This document shows, piece after piece, positions 22,411 to 30,930 of a stretch of DNA of 33,406 bases. How positions within the stretch are numbered: the first letter of the stretch is position 1; each line of letters starts with the position of its first letter. Source of the DNA: an uncultured bacterium (GTDB lineage Bacteria; Verrucomicrobiota; Kiritimatiellia; UBA8416; CAMZLY01); assembly GCA_947311825.1 (NCBI GenBank), contig CAMZLY010000168.1, forward strand, positions 1-33,406. Reading direction: 5' to 3'. Under the pieces are notes generated by a model, which was given only the letters and a program-made list of their open reading frames with translations, searched no databases and had not been told where the DNA came from. A program made the position numbers and the translations under genes.

Positions 22411-23973
22411 ATGATAAAACAAGTATTAACCACAGCTGCTAGCCTTACATTAATAGCATTACTAACTGGCAATATCAGAGCACAAACAGTCTCAGCAAAT
22501 TCTGAAAAATCTGAAAAAACATTTAATACCATTATGACTCATCTTGATAAAGGTGGTGATTTACTGGTTGTTGCCAATGTGGAGGGATGGCTGGAAAACT
22601 TGTTTGAATTTGTTCCACAACTAACCAAACTACAAGCCATTACCGATCCATCTACGGCACAGGCCATCTCCGCAATAGAAAAACTACCAAAATTCCTACA
22701 GAAAAACGGGTTTTATTCAGTAACAGGTATTGGTATGAGCGTTGTACCGCAAAAAGGTGGTCTAAATGATTATAAATCATTTATTGCCCGTAAACAAAGT
22801 GCTATTGATCTACCTTTGTGGCGTGCACTGGTGGGAACAGCACCAAAAGAACTAACTAGTTTAAACTTTATCCCCGCAGATTCAGTGCTAACTCGTATAT
22901 GCATTAATGAACCTGCTCAATTATGGACGATGATTAAATCCGGAATAACAGAAATTGGAGGAGATGAAGCAGAAACAAATTTCGCCATGGGTATAGAAAT
23001 GCTTACCGCTCAAATGGGCATAAGCATTGATGAACTGATTGCAAGCCTAGACGGGGAAGGATTCTTTTCTGTTCAATTATCAACTACCAAAACAATAACC
23101 CTCCCACTCACCCCAGGACAAGATCCTCTATCAATACCAGAGCCGTCACTTCTGATTGGACTATCAGTTAAAAATGATACTTTAAGAACGCTTATAAGTA
23201 CTCAACTAAAAAAAAGTGGCATGCCTATTGGCGAAATAACAGTTGATAACAATACTATTCAATCAATAAACATTCCGGCACCACTACATATACCGCTAAA
23301 ACTCTCATTTACAACTGACTCTGGAATGTTGTTGCTGGCATCCAATGATGAAATACTAAAAACAGCCTTAACAACAAAGAAAACAAAAAGCGGACTGGTT
23401 AATACTAAAGAATTTAAAACTGCTTTTGATGGGTTACCACTTAAAAACAATGGACTGCTTTATATAGCACCACGCTTTAGCAAAGTAATCACGGATATTC
23501 AAATGCAAGCAATGGCCAACAGCTCTGATATTACTTCAGATGAAACTATTGCACTTATCAAAAATATCACCGGTATGAGTGAACCACAATCAGCAGCTCT
23601 AATAATACAAAATCTAAAGAGCGGAATTTCCATAAAAGGAATAAGCTCCAGTGGTGGACGTGAAATTGCAGCAAGTGTAATTGCCGCACCTGTAGGAATG
23701 GTGGCGGCCATCGCCATTCCGTCATTTATAAAGGCAAGATCAACATCACAAAAGAATGCTTGTATAAATAACTTACGTCAACTTGATTCAGCAAAAGAAC
23801 AATGGGCATTAGCAGAAAAAAAAGTAACCGGTGTTACGCCTGATGTGAAAGGCGTACTTGAATACATAAAAGGTGAAAAAATGCCGATCTGTCCTGATGG
23901 AGGAACATATACCCTAAATGCCATCGGTGAAAACCCCACATGTAGCAAAGGACATGAAGGCCACCATTTATAG
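22411..23973 (+). CDS. Secreted protein with a C-terminal type II pseudopilin-like (prepilin C-terminal) domain
   Basis: 520 aa with signal peptide. The C-terminus VGMVAAIAIPSFIKARSTSQKNACINNLRQLDSAKEQWALAEKK...MPICPDGGTYTLNAIGENPTCSKGHEGH resembles pseudopilins seen in PVC bacteria. Confidence 0.78.
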   Translation: MIKQVLTTAASLTLIALLTGNIRAQTVSANSEKSEKTFNTIMTHLDKGGDLLVVANVEGWLENLFEFVPQLTKLQAITDPSTAQAISAIEKLPKFLQKNGFYSVTGIGMSVVPQKGGLNDYKSFIARKQSAIDLPLWRALVGTAPKELTSLNFIPADSVLTRICINEPAQLWTMIKSGITEIGGDEAETNFAMGIEMLTAQMGISIDELIASLDGEGFFSVQLSTTKTITLPLTPGQDPLSIPEPSLLIGLSVKNDTLRTLISTQLKKSGMPIGEITVDNNTIQSINIPAPLHIPLKLSFTTDSGMLLLASNDEILKTALTTKKTKSGLVNTKEFKTAFDGLPLKNNGLLYIAPRFSKVITDIQMQAMANSSDITSDETIALIKNITGMSEPQSAALIIQNLKSGISIKGISSSGGREIAASVIAAPVGMVAAIAIPSFIKARSTSQKNACINNLRQLDSAKEQWALAEKKVTGVTPDVKGVLEYIKGEKMPICPDGGTYTLNAIGENPTCSKGHEGHHL

Positions 23974-24003
23974 AAATTTAATAATATAAGTAAGGTAAAA
24001 GCA

Positions 24004-24720
24004 GTGAAACCAATAAAACAAATTGCAACCGCAACTACGCCCGACGGTAGTGTTCTAGTTCTTAATCAACACGATAAAGACTTCACTATCAATGTTGATA
24101 GAAAAGAACTCATGTCAAGTCGTAGACATGAGTCAGAAGTTCAACTGGCAATACTGGGTTGCCGTAACATGAAACGAAACAACCAGCCAAGAGTACTGGT
24201 TGGTGGACTGGGTATGGGCTACACACTACGTGCCGCACTAGATATGCTAAAGCCGGGTGCAAAAATAACTGTATCAGAACTTATGCCGGAAGTTGTTGAG
24301 TGGAATAAAAAATATATGGGGCAATTAACAGACAACGCATTAAACGATAAGCGGGTAACTGTTAGAATTGGTGACGTAGTTGAGCTTCTTAAGGAATCAT
24401 CAAGCACCTTTGATTCAATCCTACTCGATATTGATAACGGACCTGCGGCAATAACCAATATTGCAAATGCCAGACTTTATAATCGTAACGGTATTAATAC
24501 CATTATCAATGCACTAAGCGAAAAAGGCTGTGTTGCATTCTGGTCATCTGCAAGAGATAAAACCTTTGAAAGGCGGCTTAGAAAGTTTGGTTTAATATCT
24601 AGATTCTTCAAAGTTCCGGTATATAAAGGTGCAAAAGCTACTCCCGTATGTATTCTAGTGGCATCCCGAGAATTCAGCTCATTACCCCCACTCCCACCAC
24701 CACGGGTAAGAGACAAGTAG
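24004..24720 (+). CDS. Spermidine synthase-like class I methyltransferase-fold protein
   Basis: 238 aa, GTG start. VLVGGLGMGYTLRAALDML, ITVSELMPEVVEWN, FDSILLDIDNGPAAI. Confidence 0.8.
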   Translation: MKPIKQIATATTPDGSVLVLNQHDKDFTINVDRKELMSSRRHESEVQLAILGCRNMKRNNQPRVLVGGLGMGYTLRAALDMLKPGAKITVSELMPEVVEWNKKYMGQLTDNALNDKRVTVRIGDVVELLKESSSTFDSILLDIDNGPAAITNIANARLYNRNGINTIINALSEKGCVAFWSSARDKTFERRLRKFGLISRFFKVPVYKGAKATPVCILVASREFSSLPPLPPPRVRDK

Positions 24721-24721
24721 T

Positions 24722-24788
24722 TACCTATCTCCGAGAGGTAACCACAGATGGCAAAATACTAAATCACTCTACCTCTCGGAGATAGGTA
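24722..24788. repeat. Perfect 19-bp inverted repeat TACCTATCTCCGAGAGGTA / TACCTCTCGGAGATAGGTA with 29-nt spacer
   Basis: Arms 24722-24740 and 24770-24788 are exact reverse complements. Located between two + strand CDSs. Confidence 0.85.
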
Positions 24789-24812
24789 GATACTTTAAAA
24801 AATAAGAAATCG

Positions 24813-25340
24813 ATGAAAACAAACTTAATTATATTCCTAACACTAATCTGCGTTACGACCTATGCAGGAAAGATAATACGACTTGGTGAAACTAATCCAA
24901 AAGTTAGAAAAATAGGAGAATCTGCTCGCAATAGCCACATATTGAAAGGATCTGCCGCCCCAAAACAGAAAAAGACTGAAATTCACAAAAAGGATTTAAT
25001 AAAAGAAATCATTGATGCTCCACTCAGGAAATGGACATCGAAAAAAGGCAATAGCATAAAAGCTCAACCAATAGGATTAAGCTCTACACTGGTAGTTTTC
25101 GAAAAGAAAAATGGTAAAAAAATCAAAATATCAAGAAGCAAACTCGTAAAAAGTGACCAAGATTACCTTAACCATTATGATGAAACAAGAGAGTTCCCAC
25201 CCACATATACAAAGAAAAATATAACCATAACTTTTTTAGCAGCTAGTGCAATCTTATTCTTCGCTATCTGGTTTGTAAGAAAGCCTAAAAAAAAGTACAA
25301 AGCACCAAAACGAAACATTACTATTGGAACCGGATTATAA
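24813..25340 (+). CDS. Secreted/membrane-anchored small protein with SHD1 (SLA1 homology domain 1)-like segment
   Basis: 175 aa. N-terminal signal, LRKWTSKKGNSIKAQPIGLSSTLVVFEKKNGKKIKISRSKLVKSDQDYLNHY, and C-terminal TM segment ITFLAASAILFFAIWFV. Confidence 0.65.
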   Translation: MKTNLIIFLTLICVTTYAGKIIRLGETNPKVRKIGESARNSHILKGSAAPKQKKTEIHKKDLIKEIIDAPLRKWTSKKGNSIKAQPIGLSSTLVVFEKKNGKKIKISRSKLVKSDQDYLNHYDETREFPPTYTKKNITITFLAASAILFFAIWFVRKPKKKYKAPKRNITIGTGL

Positions 25341-25416
25341 AGGAAAACAACAGTAACCGGTAACTATTTAAAACCTCTTTCTTGCAACATATAATAATAT
25401 TTACTACATTTACAAC

Positions 25417-26421
25417 ATGACAAAAAAAACATCATATACATTTAAGCTGAACGATATTGAACAGGCAACCTTAATAAGTATTCTTTCCGGAGATATGTAC
25501 CAGCCAGTAACTGTGCCACACACTATTATGGCTGTACGTGCAGAAAACTGCGGCGTAAACTTATACAAAAGTGGAAAATGCCTTATTCAAGGTAAAGGTG
25601 CCGAAGATTTTATCACCTTCACAATGGAACCACTTGTCCTTAAACGAATTGCGATTGGATATGATGAAGTTCTCAACCCCGACGCCGGAAAGCCACACAT
25701 GGGTGTTGACGAAAGTGGCAAAGGTGACTTCTTTGGTCCGATCGTAATTGCTGCCGCATATATCGATAACGAGCTTTTAAAAATCATGGTAAAAATGGGG
25801 GTCAAAGATAGTAAAGCCATTTCCAGTGATGATAAAGCACTCGGAATGGGACGGGAATTACGGCGTTTACTTGGTACTCGTTATAGCGTCGTAAAAATTG
25901 GTCCTTCAGCATACAATAGGCTTTATTCCAAAATGCGGAATGTTAATACACTGTTAGCGTGGGCACATGCAAGAGCTATTGAGAACCTACTTGAAAAAGT
26001 TCCAAGCTGTCCAAAAGCTATTTCCGATCAATTTGGCAAAAAAGAACTAATTGAAAAATCACTAATGAAAAACGGCAAAAACATTGAATTAATTCAGATG
26101 CCGCGTGCTGAATCTGATACTGCCGTAGCCGCCGCCTCAATTATTGCACGTGAACAGTTCTTACTTTCATTAAAAAGTATGTCAGAAAAATATAAAGTGA
26201 AAATACCAAAAGGTGCATCAGCTCATGTACGAGAAATTGCTGTCGAATTAGTAAAACAAAATGGCCCCAAAGTCTTACTAGAAGCCAACAAATGCCATTT
26301 CAAAACAACAGATCAAGTACTGGAAACCGCTGGTAGCAACAGAGAGGCTTTAGGACCTGAAGGCAAAGCAGTATCGCGACCGCTAACCGGAAGAAGTTTT
26401 CATAGGAAAAAAACTAAATAG
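25417..26421 (+). CDS. rnhC: Ribonuclease HIII
   Basis: 334 aa. MGVDESGKGDFFGPIVIAAAYI, VKDSKAIS, AESDTAVAAASIIAREQFL. N-terminal TBP-like extension. Confidence 0.93.
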   Translation: MTKKTSYTFKLNDIEQATLISILSGDMYQPVTVPHTIMAVRAENCGVNLYKSGKCLIQGKGAEDFITFTMEPLVLKRIAIGYDEVLNPDAGKPHMGVDESGKGDFFGPIVIAAAYIDNELLKIMVKMGVKDSKAISSDDKALGMGRELRRLLGTRYSVVKIGPSAYNRLYSKMRNVNTLLAWAHARAIENLLEKVPSCPKAISDQFGKKELIEKSLMKNGKNIELIQMPRAESDTAVAAASIIAREQFLLSLKSMSEKYKVKIPKGASAHVREIAVELVKQNGPKVLLEANKCHFKTTDQVLETAGSNREALGPEGKAVSRPLTGRSFHRKKTK

Positions 26422-27034
26422 TCCCAAATAAACGATCACCGGCATCCCCTAACCCGGGAACAATGTATTTATCGTCATTAAGACATTCATCAATAGCCGC
26501 ACAATAAATATTAACATCACTATGAGCCGCCTCAACCACCTCAATACCGTCAGGTGCAGCAACAATTGATAAAACCACAATTTGCTCAAAACCGGCACGC
26601 TTAATCATATCAATTGCCGCACTAGTTGATCCTCCGGTAGCGAGCATGGGATCAACTAATAAGACCAACGCATCATCACTAGACTCAGGTAGTTTTGAAT
26701 AATATTCAACCGGCATCTTCGTATCATGATCACGATACAAGCCAATAAAGCCGGTTCTTGCTGTCGGCATAATTTCACATACGCTATTTAGCATCCCTAC
26801 CCCAGCCCTCAGCACCGGCACCACAACTATATCATGACTCACCTCATATCCCACAGTAGGTGCCACTGGAGTATTAATCTCCACCTCACGTAATCCAACG
26901 TGTTTTAAAGCCTCATACGTAAGTAGCATTGTTATTTCGCTAACAATCTCTCTGAACTCTTTATGCTTAGTTCGTTCATTACGTAAAATTGTTAATTTAT
27001 GCTGAATTATTGGATGCGTGACTTCTTTATGCAT
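26414..27034 (-). CDS. upp: Uracil phosphoribosyltransferase
   Basis: 206 aa. HPIIQHKLTILRNERTKHKEFREIVSEI, VPVLRAGVGM, LVDPMLATGGS, IVPGLGDAGDRLFGT. Confidence 0.96.
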   Translation of the reverse strand: MHKEVTHPIIQHKLTILRNERTKHKEFREIVSEITMLLTYEALKHVGLREVEINTPVAPTVGYEVSHDIVVVPVLRAGVGMLNSVCEIMPTARTGFIGLYRDHDTKMPVEYYSKLPESSDDALVLLVDPMLATGGSTSAAIDMIKRAGFEQIVVLSIVAAPDGIEVVEAAHSDVNIYCAAIDECLNDDKYIVPGLGDAGDRLFGTI

Positions 27035-28227
27035 TATTTTTTCCTTTTAATTTTCGACCCTCGACTAATACTATCATCACCTAGGCTATCACGAATAGCA
27101 TCAACAGTACGACTAAGTTTCTCTTTTTTGTCATTCATATCATTCTCTGCTCCGAACAAAGATAATTGCCTCGGTGCAGAAGATGTGAGCTTGCCAACCC
27201 CAAAACCAATCAGACGGACAGGTTTAATTATTTTTTCATTATCAAATATTGTATTCGCCATTTCCCGTAAACTAAAATCATCACATATAGGATTATTAAA
27301 TATTCGTTGCCGTGTAATTGTCTGAAACCCTTGCCAGCGTAATTTAAGCTTTGCTTGCCCTGCAAAATATCCTGATTTTCTCAAGCGTTGACCAACATCA
27401 TCAACAAGTTCAGACAATACAGACTTTAATTCTTCTGGCGACTGACAGTCAAACTCAAAAGTATACTCCTTAGATATACTTTTTTCCCCTCTTCCCATAT
27501 CTAAATCACGCTCATCTTCTCCAATTGCAAGATGCAACAAATGCTTTGCAGAATGTTTTCCAATAATTGCACCCAATTCTGATTCCGTAATATTCTGTAA
27601 CTGCCCAATAGTAGTAATTCCATACTCAGCCAGTTTGGCACCGGTAACTTTCCCCACTCCCCATATCCTACCAACGGACAAAGGGGCTAAAAATGTCATA
27701 ACCTCAGAGCATTTAGAAGGAACAATAGTCAGACCATCAGGTTTTTCTAAATCACTCGCCAGTTTTGCTAAAAACTTATTATGTGCCACACCTACAGATG
27801 CATTTAAACCTGTAACCGATTTTATCCGTTTTTTAATCTTAAGAGCTATCTCTGCACCATAACCAAAAAGTCTAAAAGAACCTGTTACATCTAAAAATGC
27901 TTCATCAATTGAAAGCGGCTCCACTAACGGAGTGAATTCTATAAAAATTGCTTGAATAGTCCTTGATACCTCAATGTACCGACTCATATTAACTGGCATA
28001 AATACTGCATGTGGACATTGTTTATATGCTTCGCTCGACGGCATTGCTGAATGAATACCATATTTCCTTGCTTCATACGATGCTGCCGAAACAACACCAC
28101 GTTTATCAGGAGATGCACCTACAACTACCGGCTTACCTTGTAATTCAGGATGGTCATGCTGTTCTACCGACGCAAAAAATGCATCCATATCAACATGTAA
28201 AATAGTCTTATTACCGCTTGGATTCAA
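27034..28227 (-). CDS. dinB: DNA polymerase IV (Y family); the start is probably a TTG near 28227, not the ORF-track 28422
   Basis: KTILHVDMDAFFASVEQHDHPELQGKPVVVG, YEARKYGIHSAMPSSEAYKQCP, SIDEAFLDVT, ASVGVAHNKFLAKLASDLEKPDGL. SD-like GAGG precedes the TTG of LNPSGNK. The upstream ORF extension has no family-like sequence. Confidence 0.9.
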   Translation of the reverse strand: MNPSGNKTILHVDMDAFFASVEQHDHPELQGKPVVVGASPDKRGVVSAASYEARKYGIHSAMPSSEAYKQCPHAVFMPVNMSRYIEVSRTIQAIFIEFTPLVEPLSIDEAFLDVTGSFRLFGYGAEIALKIKKRIKSVTGLNASVGVAHNKFLAKLASDLEKPDGLTIVPSKCSEVMTFLAPLSVGRIWGVGKVTGAKLAEYGITTIGQLQNITESELGAIIGKHSAKHLLHLAIGEDERDLDMGRGEKSISKEYTFEFDCQSPEELKSVLSELVDDVGQRLRKSGYFAGQAKLKLRWQGFQTITRQRIFNNPICDDFSLREMANTIFDNEKIIKPVRLIGFGVGKLTSSAPRQLSLFGAENDMNDKKEKLSRTVDAIRDSLGDDSISRGSKIKRKK

Positions 28228-28258
28228 TTTTATCCTCAATATTATTAACCTTATAAGG

Positions 28259-28271
28259 TGCAAGTACCTCC
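28259..28271. repeat. Possible degenerate MITE terminal end (minus strand GGAGGTACTTGCA)
   Basis: TGCAAGTACCTC shares its last 12 bases with the solo end at 22361-22378, then diverges. Short, so possibly chance. Confidence 0.35.
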
Positions 28272-28438
28272 TACATAAATTAAAATAATACCATGAATAC
28301 ATACAAGAGCAAGCAAAACAGTAAACATCCATCAGAGAACCAGAGAAAATAAGTACCACTTCGAGCAAACTTTGGTCAGATACGAGGGAACTCCAAAATT
28401 TAAAGAAAATAAAAGCTGACACATTACTTGAACAATCC

Positions 28439-29194
28439 GTGTCGAACTGCTATTTTCAAATCATGCAAGAAAAACTAAAACCATTTAAAAAGACCGCGAA
28501 ACGACATCAACCAAAAGGGCTTCCTATACTTTATGAAGATCACGATATAATTGTCGTAAACAAGAGATGCGGTCTATTAACAATAAGTAACGATAACGTC
28601 AAGGAAAACACTGCATATTATATACTTAACGACTACGTTCGTAAAGGAAACTATAAATCAAGAAATAGAGTATTTATCGTACATCGGCTGGACAGGGATA
28701 CCTCTGGAGTTATCGTTTTTGCTAAAAACGAACAAAGCAAACGTTACCTGCAGGATCAATGGAAAAACTTTAGCAAAACGTACTATGCTGTAGTTCATGG
28801 AATATTATCAAAAAAAGAAAATATCATAACGTCATACCTCACAGAAAATAGTGCTCACAAGATGTACTCCATAAACGACCCTCAAAAAGGTAAGTTTGCA
28901 AAGACTGGCTACAAAGTAATAACAGAAACAAAAAAATATAGCCTCCTTGAAATATCGCTTTTTACCGGTAGAAAGAATCAAATACGTGCCCACCTTTCAG
29001 AACATGGCAACCCTATTGTTGGAGATAGAAGGTACGGAGAAAAAGAAGAAGGGAGTAGGAAACTAGCTCTTCACGCAGGGAATCTCACAATCTCACACCC
29101 CTATACAAAAAAAGATATGACATTTAACGCTGAAATTCCCACATACTTCAAAACGATGATGAAAGGACCTCATATTAAAAATAAAAAAGAATGA
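28439..29194 (+). CDS. RluA-family RNA pseudouridine synthase
   Basis: 251 aa. ILYEDHDIIVVNKRCGLLT, VHRLDRDTSGVIVFAKN, TGRKNQIRAHLSEHGNPIVGDRRYG. The true start may be the ATG at 28463. Confidence 0.92.
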   Translation: MSNCYFQIMQEKLKPFKKTAKRHQPKGLPILYEDHDIIVVNKRCGLLTISNDNVKENTAYYILNDYVRKGNYKSRNRVFIVHRLDRDTSGVIVFAKNEQSKRYLQDQWKNFSKTYYAVVHGILSKKENIITSYLTENSAHKMYSINDPQKGKFAKTGYKVITETKKYSLLEISLFTGRKNQIRAHLSEHGNPIVGDRRYGEKEEGSRKLALHAGNLTISHPYTKKDMTFNAEIPTYFKTMMKGPHIKNKKE

Positions 29195-29322
29195 TTGCAA
29201 TTTACACTGTCACATATCATAGTTATTCGCTGTTAGTCTGATTTGGCTAATACCGATTTGCATAGGTGTCATAATGTAGTATTCGGAGACAAACAATAAA
29301 TGACACACAAGGATATATCATT

Positions 29323-29619
29323 ATGGATATCTACGTCGGTAACCTACCATACTCAGCAAATGACCAAGCACTTGAAGAACTGTTTTCTCAACACGGAAAA
29401 GTAACTTCCGCTCGCGTTATAGCCGATAAATTCTCAGGGCAATCAAAAGGATTCGGATTCGTTGAAATGCCTGATAAAGCTGAAGCTGAAGCTGCAATAG
29501 CCGCAACAAACGAACAAGATTTCGATGGGCGCAATTTACGCGTCAATGAATCGAAACCAAAACCACCACGTAATGAAGGCGGTGGCGGACGTGATCGCGA
29601 GCGTAACAATCGCTGGTAG
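29323..29619 (+). CDS. RRM-type RNA-binding protein
   Basis: 98 aa. RNP2 IYVGNLPY and RNP1 KGFGFVEM. Gly/Arg-rich tail. Confidence 0.95.
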   Translation: MDIYVGNLPYSANDQALEELFSQHGKVTSARVIADKFSGQSKGFGFVEMPDKAEAEAAIAATNEQDFDGRNLRVNESKPKPPRNEGGGGRDRERNNRW

Positions 29620-29644
29620 ACGCATACATTCAAGAAACAAGACC

Positions 29645-29673
29645 AAAAAAGGCATGTTTCACATGCCTTTTTT
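29645..29673 (+). terminator. Rho-independent terminator after the RRM gene
   Basis: AAAAAAGGCATGT-TTC-ACATGCCTTTTTT: 13-bp perfect stem, 3-nt loop and T-tract, ~25 bp after the stop codon. Confidence 0.92.
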
Positions 29674-29685
29674 CTTTAATTAGGC

Positions 29686-29750
29686 GAGGTGCTTGCAAAA
29701 CTACTGTACGAGGCAATTCTTTGCATTTTAGGCGAGTAGATTCTACCTTC
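29686..29750. mobile_element. MITE-like element copy E, left part only
   Basis: GAGGTGCTTGCAAAACTACTGTACGAGGCAATTCTTTGCATTTTAGGCGAGTAGATTCTACCTT matches the left arm of copies A/D. Homology then stops. Confidence 0.8.
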
Positions 29751-29881
29751 AGGGCTCATGTGATTTAGCTAATAATATCCATTACATTACTCAGAATCAC
29801 TCAAAAATTATATAATTTTTCTATTTATATAGTACAGTTTATTATGTATATTGCTAAGAAATTATGAGATCAAGGTAAATT

Positions 29882-30784
29882 ATGAGAAAAGAAACCGAAC
29901 CAATTAATTATGCTGTTGCCAATAGAGACCTGAAATATTACATTTTCGACTGGGATAACAATATACTCCACATGCCGACAAAAATCCATCTTGAGAAAAG
30001 GCAAGAAGACGGTACTTGGGTTCCGCACTCAGTATCAACGGCAACATTCAGTATTATACGATCTGATACAGAAAACTACCGACCGCCAGGTGGAGATTGG
30101 GACAATGCCTTTTCTGATTTCAGAGATATAGAAATAGCCGATCAAAATGTTTTTCTACGCGATACTAAAATTGCCGTTGATCTTGTTGTCAGCGAAAATG
30201 CCGAAGGTGCACCAAGCTTCTATCGATTTAAGCAAGCTCTTATTGAAGGTAGAATATTTGCAATTGTCACTGCTCGTGGACATAGCCCGGAAATTATCCG
30301 CAAAGGGGTAGAATATTTTATCGAACAAGTTCTAAATAAAGCTGAAAAAGAACAAATGATTAGAAACCTCAGGGGGTATTTAGAATGTTATGCACCGGAA
30401 GAGCAAAAAGAAACAGATGACGAGGTTCTGGACTTCTACCTTTCACAGAATAAATATCATGGCATTATGTCTCCACAGTTCAGAAAAATTATGGGACTGG
30501 AACCGGGCAGTTCGCCAAATACTGAAACAGGAAAGCAATTTGCCATTCATGACTTTCTGCAACATGTAATTGGAATCGCAAAATTACGTGACCTTAACAA
30601 ACCCATCAGTATCGGCTTTTCTGATGATGATGTCCAAAATGTTGAAGCGGTTGAAAGCTATATACGTAATAAATTAATTGCGGAATTTCCAAATGTGAAA
30701 TTTGTAGTCTATTACACCGATGATCCAAACACTATTGATGGTAGAAAAGTAGTTATAAATGGGCAGATGACGCTTGAATTTTAA
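29882..30784 (+). CDS. HAD-like hydrolase-fold protein
   Basis: 300 aa. Motif I-like YYIFDWDNNILHMPTK, motif II-like FAIVTARGHSPEII, motif IV-like IGFSDDDVQNVEAVE. Confidence 0.65.
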   Translation: MRKETEPINYAVANRDLKYYIFDWDNNILHMPTKIHLEKRQEDGTWVPHSVSTATFSIIRSDTENYRPPGGDWDNAFSDFRDIEIADQNVFLRDTKIAVDLVVSENAEGAPSFYRFKQALIEGRIFAIVTARGHSPEIIRKGVEYFIEQVLNKAEKEQMIRNLRGYLECYAPEEQKETDDEVLDFYLSQNKYHGIMSPQFRKIMGLEPGSSPNTETGKQFAIHDFLQHVIGIAKLRDLNKPISIGFSDDDVQNVEAVESYIRNKLIAEFPNVKFVVYYTDDPNTIDGRKVVINGQMTLEF

Positions 30785-30861
30785 GCACTTGGATTCTATA
30801 CTACTGAAGATGTATCGACATAAGAATCGTTTGGAAGTAACTCCTCAAAGAAGTATTTTAT

Positions 30862-30925
30862 GATCGGGAAGATTTACCGACCTACATATGGAACTAACAA
30901 AAGGGAGATCGGGAAGATTTACCGA
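30862..30925. repeat. Two copies of a 19-bp direct repeat GATCGGGAAGATTTACCGA (30862-30880, 30907-30925), 45-bp period
   Basis: Exact identity. Each copy contains TCGG...CCGA inverted ends. A diverged third unit, TTATCGAGAAGTTTCAT, follows at about 30931. Confidence 0.85.
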
Positions 30926-30930
30926 GTGAG

